From assembly GCA_021799355.1 (NCBI GenBank), contig JAJZAQ010000012.1, positions 1-64,000 of the forward strand: a stretch of DNA of 64,000 nt, written 5' to 3'. A program made the translations under genes and the position numbers. This document shows, piece by piece, positions 28,761 through 36,277 of the stretch; positions within the stretch are counted from its first letter, which is position 1, and the number at the start of each line of letters is the position of its first letter. The stretch comes from Pseudomonadota bacterium. Its GTDB lineage: Bacteria; Pseudomonadota; Gammaproteobacteria; Burkholderiales; Burkholderiaceae_C. Below the pieces are notes generated by a model. That model was not told the DNA's origin. It saw nothing but the letters and a program-made list of their open reading frames with translations, and did no database searches.

Positions 28761-30152
28761 ATGCACCCATCGACACGTTCACAACTCCCTGAAAGTCACG
28801 CATTCTGGCGCGTCGCGCTGCGCGTTTTGCGGCAGGCGCTGGCCGCTGCAGCCGGCCTGCTCGCCTGCCTGTGGTGGGCTTCTCCGGCGCAGGCCGTTCC
28901 CGCTTTCGCCCGGCAGACGGGGCAGGACTGCATCGCCTGCCACGTCGGCGGTTTCGGCCCGCAGCTCACCCCCTTCGGCCGCGCCTTCAAGCTCGACGGC
29001 TACACCCTGAGCGACGGCAAAAAACACATCCCGCTGTCGGCCATGCTGGTGGCGTCGTACACCCATACGGCACAGGGCTACGGCGCGAACAACTACATGG
29101 GCCCGCCGCCCGCGGGCTTCAGCGCCAACGACAATTTCACCGCGCTGCAGCAGGCGTCGGTGTTTCTCGCCGGGCGCATCACCGACCACCTCGGTGTGCT
29201 CGCCCAGGCCACCTATTCCGACCCCGGGTCGCAAAACCTCGCCTGGGACAACACCGAGCTGCGCTACGCCCACCCCTACTCCGTCGGCGCCACGCAGGGT
29301 CTGTTCGGCATGAGCCTGAACAACAACCCCACGCTGTCGGACGTGTGGAACACCACCCCGGCGTGGCAGTACAGCTATATGGCGCCACCGTTCGGCAACA
29401 GCGGCCCGCCGGTCACGCCGCTGATCTACAACCTCGGCCAGAGCGTGATCGGCGCCACGGCCTACACCCTGATCGACAACAGCTGGTACGCCGAAGTCGG
29501 CGCCTACCACAACCTGTCCACCTACTGGGCCAACGCGCTGCATGCCGGCAACGCCTCGCTGCAGGGCGAGGCGCCGTACTGGCGGCTGTGGTACTCCAAA
29601 ACCATCGGCCCGCATGTGTTCGAGGCGGGGTTGCTCGGCTTTGACGCGCGGCTGAACAATGGTCTGCCGGGTCTGCCCACCGACCACTATCACGACATCG
29701 GCGTCGACGCCACCTACCAGTTTCTGAACGGCGGGCCCAACGTCATCACCGCCAACGCCATTTACATGCACGAGCGGCAGGATCTGAACCAGTCTTTCCT
29801 CGTAGGCAGCGCGAGCAACGCCAGCAACACCCTCAATACCGCCAACATCAATGTGTCGTACTGGCTGGACAACACCTACGGCGCGACCATCGGGCTGTTC
29901 AGCACCACCGGTTCGGCCGACCCCACGCTCTACAGCTCGCGCACGGGCAGCCCGAATACCAACGGCGCCACTTTCGAAATCGACTGGAACCCGTTTGGCA
30001 AGAGCTGGGTGAATCCCGAGAAAAACCTGCGGATCGGCTTGCAATACACCCTGTTCAACAAGTACCTTGGCGCCAAGCATAATTTCGACGGTGCCGGCAC
30101 CAACGCCCGCGATCTCAACACGCTCTACCTCTATCTGTGGACCGCGATTTGA
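28761..30152 (+). CDS. Monohaem outer-membrane beta-barrel (porin-cytochrome) protein
   Basis: A 463-aa protein with a long signal peptide (cleavage after SPAQA, about residue 45). Then comes one c-haem motif CIACH (Cys 57, Cys 60, His 61) in the context FARQTGQDCIACHVGGFGPQLTPFGR. About 380 residues with alternating aromatic/polar strands and an aromatic C-terminus (TLYLYLWTAI) are consistent with an outer-membrane barrel. This CxxCH-porin family is widespread but uncharacterised; a role in carrying electrons at or across the outer membrane is inferred, not shown. An FNR-type box lies upstream, and the small gene at 30185 follows by 32 bp. Confidence 0.75.
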   Translation: MHPSTRSQLPESHAFWRVALRVLRQALAAAAGLLACLWWASPAQAVPAFARQTGQDCIACHVGGFGPQLTPFGRAFKLDGYTLSDGKKHIPLSAMLVASYTHTAQGYGANNYMGPPPAGFSANDNFTALQQASVFLAGRITDHLGVLAQATYSDPGSQNLAWDNTELRYAHPYSVGATQGLFGMSLNNNPTLSDVWNTTPAWQYSYMAPPFGNSGPPVTPLIYNLGQSVIGATAYTLIDNSWYAEVGAYHNLSTYWANALHAGNASLQGEAPYWRLWYSKTIGPHVFEAGLLGFDARLNNGLPGLPTDHYHDIGVDATYQFLNGGPNVITANAIYMHERQDLNQSFLVGSASNASNTLNTANINVSYWLDNTYGATIGLFSTTGSADPTLYSSRTGSPNTNGATFEIDWNPFGKSWVNPEKNLRIGLQYTLFNKYLGAKHNFDGAGTNARDLNTLYLYLWTAI

Positions 30153-30184
30153 CCCGGCACGCTGCGTTTTCGAGGAGATGAGTC

Positions 30185-30460
30185 ATGTCCGAACCGGCCA
30201 ACAGCATTTACTTCGCCCAGGCTTTTCACCACGGCGAGGCCGAGCAGCACAGCTACGTCATCGCCGTCGGCCGGCGTGAGGCGGTCGAGGCGCTGGCACG
30301 CGCCGAGCACGCCCGGCTGCGCGGCGCGTATGGCGTGGCGATCTACCGCACCCGCCTGGATCTGCCGACGCAGGACAATTTCCGCCTCGTCGGCTATCTG
30401 TCCTCGGACATGGGCGAAAAGTGGACCTGCAGCCAGCCGGACGAGGAACCGGTGGCGTGA
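30185..30460 (+). CDS. Conserved small protein of unknown function (91 aa)
   Basis: A 91-aa soluble, acidic protein (MSEPANSIYFAQAFHHGEAE) without signal peptide, membrane segment or recognisable domain. It begins 32 bp after the monohaem barrel gene with a strong ribosome site (GAGGAG) and is therefore probably co-transcribed with it under the FNR-type box. The central HSYVIAVGRREAVEALARAEHARL and IYRTRLDLP stretches predict an alpha/beta fold. I do not recognise the family. Confidence 0.65.
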   Translation: MSEPANSIYFAQAFHHGEAEQHSYVIAVGRREAVEALARAEHARLRGAYGVAIYRTRLDLPTQDNFRLVGYLSSDMGEKWTCSQPDEEPVA

Positions 30461-30499
30461 TGCACTGCCCCGGCCCTGCCGGTGCCGGAGGGCGTTGCC

Positions 30500-31786
30500 T
30501 CAGCGCATCATGCCCAGCCAGCGCGGCAGCGCCAGGCTGATGACGGGCACGTAGGTGATGATGGCGAGGAACACCAGCATGGTCAGCAGCCACGGGCTGA
30601 CCGCCTTGGTCAGCTCGGTGATGCCCATTCTGGCGATGCCGCTGGCCACATAAAGGTTCAGCCCGACCGGAGGGGTGATCATGCCGATTTCCATGTTCAC
30701 CACCATAATGATGCCAAAGTGGATCGGGTCGATCCCAAGGTGCATCGCCACCGGAAACAGAATCGGCGCCAGGATGAGCACGATGCTCGACGGCTCCATC
30801 ACATTGCCCGCGAGCAGCAACAGCAGGTTGACCAGCAGCAGGAACATCACCGGCCCGAGCCCGGCGTCGAGCAGCCATTGCGCCATGTGCTGCGGTACCT
30901 GCTCGGAGGTCATCAAAAAGCTGAACAGCACCGCGTTGGTGATGATGTACAGCAGCATCGCGCTCATGTTCGCCGAGGCCAGCAGCACCCGCGGCACGTC
31001 GCGCAGCCGCAGGTCTTTATAGACGAACACGGCGATGATGAAGGCGTACACCGCGCTCATCGCCGCCGCTTCGGTCGGGGTGAAAATGCCCGCATAAATG
31101 CCGCCGAGCACAATGACGATGAGCAGCAACCCCCACAGGCTTTCGCGCAACGCCTTGAGGCGCTGGCCCCAGGTGGCGCGCGGCAGCCGCGGGTAGCGGC
31201 CGCGCCAAGCTTTCCACCAAGTGGTCGCGCCCAGCATCGCCGCCAGCAGCAGACCCGGAATCACGCCGGCCATGAACAGCGCGCCGATCGACGAATTGGT
31301 GGACACCGCGTACATCACCATCACAATCGACGGCGGAATCAGGATGCCCAGCGCCCCCGACGAGGTGATGGCCCCGGCGCCGAAGCGCTGCGGAAACCCG
31401 GCCTTGACCATCGCCGGAATCAGGATGGAACCAATGGCCACGACCGTGGCCGGGCTCGACCCCGACACCGCAGCGAACAGCGCGCACGCCATCACCCCGG
31501 CCAGCGCCAGCCCGCCGGGCCAGTGGCCGATCATGCTGGTGGCGAACTGGATCATGCGCCGCGCCACCCCGCCGTGGGTGAGAAAGTTGCCGGCGAGGAT
31601 GAAAAACGGGATCGCCATGATCTCGAACTTTTCGATGCCGGTGAACAGCTTGAGCGCCACCGCCTGGATCGGCACGTCGCTGAACGCGAACAGAAAACCC
31701 AGCACCGTCAGCCCCAGCGCGATGGACACCGGCATGCCGGTCAGCAGCAGCGCCACCAGCAGCGCGAAAATGATCAGCGCGTTCAT
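30500..31786 (-). CDS. dctM: TRAP transporter large permease DctM
   Basis: A 428-aa, 12-helix TRAP permease subunit of the DctM/YiaN family, the sodium-coupled transport core. Visible landmarks: the N-terminal ALLVALLLTGMPVSIALGL, FFILAGNFLTHGGVARRM, GSSPATVVAIGSILIPAM and the late MEIGMITPPVGLNLYVASG, all conserved in the family. It overlaps dctQ by 4 bp. With DctP and DctQ it imports a carboxylate; C4-dicarboxylates are the classic substrate but many relatives take other organic acids. Confidence 0.95.
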   Translation of the reverse strand: MNALIIFALLVALLLTGMPVSIALGLTVLGFLFAFSDVPIQAVALKLFTGIEKFEIMAIPFFILAGNFLTHGGVARRMIQFATSMIGHWPGGLALAGVMACALFAAVSGSSPATVVAIGSILIPAMVKAGFPQRFGAGAITSSGALGILIPPSIVMVMYAVSTNSSIGALFMAGVIPGLLLAAMLGATTWWKAWRGRYPRLPRATWGQRLKALRESLWGLLLIVIVLGGIYAGIFTPTEAAAMSAVYAFIIAVFVYKDLRLRDVPRVLLASANMSAMLLYIITNAVLFSFLMTSEQVPQHMAQWLLDAGLGPVMFLLLVNLLLLLAGNVMEPSSIVLILAPILFPVAMHLGIDPIHFGIIMVVNMEIGMITPPVGLNLYVASGIARMGITELTKAVSPWLLTMLVFLAIITYVPVISLALPRWLGMMR

Positions 31787-32433
31787 CGCGCGCCCTCCGC
31801 GCCGGTGGGCGCCTGCACGGCAACGGGCCGCGGGTGGATGTTGTCGGTGCGCGGGTCGATCGGCAGCGGCTCATCCAGCCCTTCGACCTCGCCCGGGTCG
31901 TGGTGCGGCAGTTCGCCGTCGCGGTTGAAGCGCCACGCCACCTGCAAAAAGCGGTAGCACATCAGCGCCGAGCCCAGCGGAATCGCCAGATACACCACCC
32001 ACGCCGGCCATTCGAGGTCGGGCGTGGTCTGGTCGGTGTGGCTCAAGTGCCAGACGAAGTTGGCGCCAAATGCGGCGATCACCCCGGTGAACAGCGCGCC
32101 GGCCAGCAGCCCGAACAGAATCACCGGCTTGCGCCGCCGCGGCGACAGGCGGTTGACCAGCACATCGACGCCGACGTGGATGCCGGTACGCACCCCATAC
32201 GCCGCGCCGAACTTGGCCATCCACACGAACATGAAAATGGTCAGCTCCTGCGCCCAGCTCAGGTTGAGCGACAGCAGCCAGTCCTGCAGACCGGGGATGG
32301 CAAACCCTGCGGCATAGCGGTGCACCACCGCGACAAAAATCAGCAGCGTTGCCGCGGCCATCAGCGTGCCGATCAGGATTTCTTCCAGCCGGTCGAGGAC
32401 GCGGTTGAACAGGGAAATAGCGCTCATGGTCAT
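31783..32433 (-). CDS. dctQ: TRAP transporter small permease DctQ
   Basis: A 216-aa four-helix subunit that scaffolds DctM. Helices lie near ILIGTLMAAATLLIFVAVVHRY, LSWAQELTIFMFVWMAKFGAAYG, PVILFGLLAGALFTGVIAAFG and VVYLAIPLGSALMCYRFLQVAW. The VRTGIHVGVDVL and SWAQEL motifs are typical. A 50-residue acidic cytoplasmic tail extends the C-terminus. Start: ATG at 32433 or 32427; neither has a strong ribosome site. The gene overlaps dctM and follows dctP by about 115 bp. Confidence 0.92.
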   Translation of the reverse strand: MTMSAISLFNRVLDRLEEILIGTLMAAATLLIFVAVVHRYAAGFAIPGLQDWLLSLNLSWAQELTIFMFVWMAKFGAAYGVRTGIHVGVDVLVNRLSPRRRKPVILFGLLAGALFTGVIAAFGANFVWHLSHTDQTTPDLEWPAWVVYLAIPLGSALMCYRFLQVAWRFNRDGELPHHDPGEVEGLDEPLPIDPRTDNIHPRPVAVQAPTGAEGAR

Positions 32434-32548
32434 CGACCCGATGCGATGAAAACAGGCGGCGCCGGACCAACGCCCGCGCCGCCGCCTCGTTTGCGATGTC
32501 GCGCCGCGCGGGCGCGGGCTCGGCCCACCCCCGACGCGAGCGACGGAC

Positions 32549-33565
32549 TCACAGTTTCTCGGGGTCGAATCCGGTGGCCTTGAACACCTGATCCATCAGC
32601 GCCTTGGGCACGCGCGACTGCGCTTCTTTGTAGACCGGCACCATGGCCTTTTTCCACGCCAGCCGCTCCGCCGGGGTGAGGGCGACGATCTCGCACTTGC
32701 CCGATTTGCGCACGCCTTCGAGCGCCTCGTCGTTGTCCTTCTTGGCGATGCTGTTGGCAAAGTCGGTGGACTCGACCATCGCCTGGTCGAGGATTTTGCG
32801 GATGTCCGGCGGCAGCCCTTCCCAGAACTTTTTGTTGACGATCACCGCGTAGCCCAGATAGCCGTGCTGGGTCTGCGTCAGGTACTTCTGCACCTCGTAG
32901 AACTTCTGGGTGTAGAAGTTCGACGGCGGGTTTTCGGTGCCGTCGACCACGCCGGTCTGCAGCGCCTGATAGACCTCGGAAAAAGCCATGACCTGCGGAA
33001 TCGCGCCGATCGCGCGCATCTGCATTTCCAGGATCTTGCTCGACTGGATGCGCATTTTCAGGCCCTTGGCGTCGGCCGGGTTTTTCAGCGGCTTGTTGGC
33101 GCTCATGTCCTTGAAGCCGTTGTCCCAGTACGCCAGGCCGAGGATGCCCTTGGATTCGAGCTTGCCCAGCAGCTCCTTGCCGATCGGGCCCTTGGTGATT
33201 TTGTGCAGTTCCTCGTAGTTGTCGAAGATGTACGGCAGGTCGAACAGCTCGAACTCTTTCACGCCCAGCGGGCCGAACTTGGCCAGCGAGGGTGCCAGCA
33301 TCTGCACCGAGCCGAGCTGCAGCGCCTCGACTTCTTCCTTGTCCTTATAGAGCTGGCTGTTGGGGTAGACCTCGACCTTCACCCGCCCCTGGGTGCGCTC
33401 CTCGGCGAGTTTTTTGAAATGCTCGGCCGCCTGCCCTTTGGGGGTGTTGGGCGCGACCACGTGGCTGAACTTGATGACAATGGGCTGCTGCGCGCGCGCC
33501 AGCGAACCCAGCCCCACCCCGGCTGCGGCCAGCCCCAGACCGATGACGGCTTGACGACGATGCAT
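32549..33565 (-). CDS. dctP: TRAP transporter substrate-binding protein DctP
   Basis: A 338-aa periplasmic binding protein. Twin-arginine-like/Sec signal MHRRQAVIGLGLAAAGVGLG ends at LARA about residue 25. The DctP fold shows IKFSHVVAPNTPKGQAAEHF, the ligand-clamping arginine in KGLKMRIQSSK, and GVVDGTENPPSNFYTQKFYEV. It is the first gene of dctPQM. The binding-site pattern resembles dicarboxylate or related organic-acid binders; the exact ligand is not decided by sequence. Confidence 0.95.
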   Translation of the reverse strand: MHRRQAVIGLGLAAAGVGLGSLARAQQPIVIKFSHVVAPNTPKGQAAEHFKKLAEERTQGRVKVEVYPNSQLYKDKEEVEALQLGSVQMLAPSLAKFGPLGVKEFELFDLPYIFDNYEELHKITKGPIGKELLGKLESKGILGLAYWDNGFKDMSANKPLKNPADAKGLKMRIQSSKILEMQMRAIGAIPQVMAFSEVYQALQTGVVDGTENPPSNFYTQKFYEVQKYLTQTQHGYLGYAVIVNKKFWEGLPPDIRKILDQAMVESTDFANSIAKKDNDEALEGVRKSGKCEIVALTPAERLAWKKAMVPVYKEAQSRVPKALMDQVFKATGFDPEKL

Positions 33566-33783
33566 GACGATCTCCGTGAACGTTGAATGTTGATTTGCAA
33601 TGGGACGTATGGAGTTGTAAGCATACGTCACCGCTGTACAGGGTGGCAGCGCCGTGCGGGCAAGCGCATGGCCACCGCGCGGCAACACGCCGCAGCGCGC
33701 CGCGCGGCTGAAGACAAGACTCAAGACAGGGTCCGAGTCCGGTGCAAACCCTGTCGATGCCGACCGATGTCAGCCGATGGGGC
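33566..33783. other. Intergenic region between dctP and the DUF3149 gene
   Basis: About 220 bp between the start of dctP and the stop of the DUF3149 gene. It should hold the dctPQM promoter, most likely in the AT-richer 33570-33625 part (TTGAATGTTGATTTGCAATG). A GC-rich block follows. No gene, tRNA or convincing operator was seen. Confidence 0.4.
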
Positions 33784-33984
33784 TCAGGCGTGACCGTTGT
33801 TCACCGGCGGCTTGCCCGCGCCCAGGCGCAGCTCGCGCGCATGCTCGTCGGTGCTCTGCTGGATTTTGCGAATGAAAAACCAGATGAAAAACACCCCCAT
33901 GCCGATCAGAAACACGATCACGCCCAGGCTGAGCAGACCATAATCGGTGCCGAACAAGCCGGCCCAAACCGAACCCGAATTCAT
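33784..33984 (-). CDS. DUF3149 small membrane protein
   Basis: A 66-aa single-pass membrane protein matching the betaproteobacterial DUF3149 family: N-terminal FGTDYGLLSLGVIVFLIGMGVFF helix followed by a basic segment FIRKIQQ and a polar tail. Function unknown. The start codon is preceded by GAGGAGGTC, a strong ribosome site. Its ATG lies opposite the probable ATG of mtnN, so the two divergent genes have almost no spacer. Homologues are commonly beside housekeeping genes in this lineage. Confidence 0.8.
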   Translation of the reverse strand: MNSGSVWAGLFGTDYGLLSLGVIVFLIGMGVFFIWFFIRKIQQSTDEHARELRLGAGKPPVNNGHA

Positions 33985-34870
33985 GATGCAGACCTCCTCG
34001 TCGTTGTCGAACCCACAGAATATTCGCGCACAATCATTACCGTTTGATACAGAACAAACCCCGGCAGCCGCTGGGGAGCAGCCACGGCGCCAGGCGGCGC
34101 GGCGGCTGGGCGTCGTCAGCGCCATCGCGCAGGAACAGGCCGGTCTGCTCGACGCACTGCAGCAGCCGCGGCGCGTGCGTCACGGCAACCGCGACTATGC
34201 GCTCGGCCGTCTCTATGCGCACGACGTGGTGCTGGTGCTGTGCGGCATCGGCAAGGTGGCCGCGGCGGCGACCACGACCAGCCTGATCGTCGAATTCGGC
34301 TGCGACGCGCTGGTGTTCACCGGCGTGGCCGGCGGCCTGGGGCCCGGCGTGGCCGTGGGTGACGTGGTCATCGCCGACACCCTGCTGCAGCACGACCTCG
34401 ACGCCCGCCCGCTCTACCCCCGGTTCGAAGTGCCCGACAGCGGCAAAACCCGCTTCGCTGCCGACCCCGCGTGGACGCAGGCGCTGCACGCCGCCGCGCA
34501 GCGCGTGTTCGGCGCTGACGGCCTGCGGCGCATCGACGCCGCCACGCGCGACGCCTTCGGCCTGCACCAGCCGCGGCTGCACCGCGGGCTGGTGGTCAGC
34601 GGCGACCGTTTCATCGCCACCCGCGCCGACAGCGACGCGCTGCGCGCCGCCCTGCCGGACGCGCTGGCGGTGGAAATGGAAGGCGCAGCCGTGGCGCAGG
34701 TCTGCCACGATTACGCCACGCCGTTCGCCCTGGTGCGCACCATTTCCGACCGCGCCGACGACAGCGCGCACGTCGATTTCGGCCGCTTCATCCGCGACGT
34801 CGCCAGCCACTACAGCCAGGCGATCATGCAGGCGCTGCTGCAGCCCGCGGCAGATCCAGCCTGTCGGTGA
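33983..34870 (+). CDS. mtnN: 5'-methylthioadenosine/S-adenosylhomocysteine nucleosidase
   Basis: MTA/SAH nucleosidase of the purine phosphorylase superfamily, recycling S-adenosylmethionine by-products. Signatures: LGVVSAIAQEQAGLL, FTGVAGGLGPGVAVGDVVIAD, the base-binding VVSGDRFIAT, the catalytic VEMEGAAVAQVC and the RTISDRAD general-acid region. From ATG 33983 it is 295 aa, about 50 longer than most relatives. The conserved part begins near codon 43, so the true start may be an internal non-ATG codon, but no good candidate is seen. The 3' end overlaps the convergent GDPD gene by 47 bp. Confidence 0.9.
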   Translation: MMQTSSSLSNPQNIRAQSLPFDTEQTPAAAGEQPRRQAARRLGVVSAIAQEQAGLLDALQQPRRVRHGNRDYALGRLYAHDVVLVLCGIGKVAAAATTTSLIVEFGCDALVFTGVAGGLGPGVAVGDVVIADTLLQHDLDARPLYPRFEVPDSGKTRFAADPAWTQALHAAAQRVFGADGLRRIDAATRDAFGLHQPRLHRGLVVSGDRFIATRADSDALRAALPDALAVEMEGAAVAQVCHDYATPFALVRTISDRADDSAHVDFGRFIRDVASHYSQAIMQALLQPAADPACR

Positions 34871-35597
34871 ACACGCCATCGACTCCCAGCGCGAGCAGCT
34901 GCCGCGCCCGTGCGGCGTCGTTGACGGTGTAGCAGCGCAGCTCCAGCCCCGCGGCGTGCACCGCCTGCACCACTGCCGCGCTGGCCTGCTGCCATGCGAT
35001 GTGCACCGCCGCCGCGTGCACGCTGTGCGCGGCGTGCAGGGCGTGCGCGCCGTCGTCCTCGGTGAGTACCGCCAGCGGCAGGGCGCTGCCCGCGGCGGTC
35101 AGCGTGCGCCGTGCCGCGCGCAGCGCCGGCAGAGAAAACGACGACAGCAGCGGCTTGGGCGCCTGCGGGTGCTGCGCCGCCCACTGCGCCGCGCGCCGCG
35201 CCAGCGCCTGCCCGGTGGCTTCGTCCTGCCCCGGGTTGGGTTTGATTTCCAGGTTCAGCCACACCCCGTGCCGCGCGGCAAAGTCGAGCACGGCGTCGAG
35301 CGAGGCCGGCGGCTCGCCCTTGAACCGTGCGCTGTGCCAGCTCCCGGCATCGACCAGTTGCAGGTTTTCCCAGCGCCATGCCGCCGCAGCGCCGCGGGCG
35401 TCGGTGGTGCGGTCCAGGGTGTCGTCGTGCAGCAGCCAGAGCACGCCGTCGGCGCTGAGTCTGACATCGCCTTCAAACGCGCGAAATCCCGCCTTGAAAC
35501 CCACTTCGAACGCCGCCAGCGTGTTCTCCGGCGCGGCATCGCCGCCGCCGCGGTGCGCGATCCAGCGCCGGTCGAACGGCCCGCCAGAGGAACTCAT
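34824..35597 (-). CDS. Glycerophosphodiester phosphodiesterase
   Basis: A 257-aa cytoplasmic GDPD of the TIM-barrel family (UgpQ-like), cleaving glycerophosphodiesters to sn-glycerol-3-phosphate and an alcohol. Motifs: WIAHRGGGDAAPENTLAAF with the catalytic His-Arg and Glu, HDDTLDRTT with the second catalytic His, and LNLEIKPNPG with the metal-binding Glu. No signal peptide. Start overlaps the stop of the DUF3617 gene by 4 bp (translational coupling). The C-terminus ends in a normal GVDGVFTDRLDL motif. Confidence 0.94.
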   Translation of the reverse strand: MSSSGGPFDRRWIAHRGGGDAAPENTLAAFEVGFKAGFRAFEGDVRLSADGVLWLLHDDTLDRTTDARGAAAAWRWENLQLVDAGSWHSARFKGEPPASLDAVLDFAARHGVWLNLEIKPNPGQDEATGQALARRAAQWAAQHPQAPKPLLSSFSLPALRAARRTLTAAGSALPLAVLTEDDGAHALHAAHSVHAAAVHIAWQQASAAVVQAVHAAGLELRCYTVNDAARARQLLALGVDGVFTDRLDLPRAAAAPA

Positions 35598-36199
35598 GGC
35601 CTGGCGGCTCCACACTGCGCGCGCAGCCAGCGGCCCGACGCCTGCACGTCCAGCCGCACCGTGCCGCGCAGATCGACGCCGGGTAGGCTGGCGGGGTCGG
35701 CAACCCGGTAAACCCCCTGCCCGGTGTGCGTCGCCCGCCAGGCGCGCGGCGACGTCAAGGTCATTTCGCCCTGCACCGTGCCGTCGAAACCCTCGCCGTC
35801 CACCGGTTTGCACCGCCCGGTGTAACGCAGCGTCGTGGCGGTGTTTTCCGTCAGGGTGAACTTGCACCCCGGGGAATCGCGCTGCAGGTCGTCGAGCCAC
35901 GCCCGCGGGTTGCTGGCATAGCACGCAATCTCCTGGGCGCCGAGGCATTCCTGCCGCACTTCGGCCAAGGCAGCCAGCGCCTGATCCATGAAAGGCTTGG
36001 CCTGCGCCCGCTCCTGCGGCGACATCTGTTGCAGCTGCTCCTGGATGTTCCTGCGCGCTGCGGCCATCACGTCCTGGCCGTTGACCAGCGTTTTGCTGCG
36101 CACCTCCCACAGCCCCGGCTCGGGCGATTGCAGCGCCAGCGCCGGTTGCCCCAGCGCCAGCGCGACGGCCGCGGCGGCGGCCCGGCGAAAACGACTCAT
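35594..36199 (-). CDS. DUF3617 exported protein
   Basis: A 201-aa secreted protein with signal peptide RRAAAAAVALALGQPALA (cleavage about residue 24) and the DUF3617 pattern: PEPGLWEVRSKT near the mature N-terminus, two conserved cysteines (RQECLGAQEIACY), and the CKFTLTENTATTLRYTGRCK strand region. Function unknown; the fold is probably a small beta barrel. ATG at 36199 is chosen because the GGAGG ribosome site is 8-9 nt away; an ATG two codons upstream would be too close. It overlaps the GDPD start by 4 bp. Confidence 0.8.
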   Translation of the reverse strand: MSRFRRAAAAAVALALGQPALALQSPEPGLWEVRSKTLVNGQDVMAAARRNIQEQLQQMSPQERAQAKPFMDQALAALAEVRQECLGAQEIACYASNPRAWLDDLQRDSPGCKFTLTENTATTLRYTGRCKPVDGEGFDGTVQGEMTLTSPRAWRATHTGQGVYRVADPASLPGVDLRGTVRLDVQASGRWLRAQCGAARP

Positions 36200-36277
36200 C
36201 GGCATGTCCTCCCAAACGGCGCTGCCACTGTAACGCAGCAACATGACACCACCCGGGTCAGACGCTGCCAGCGCGGT

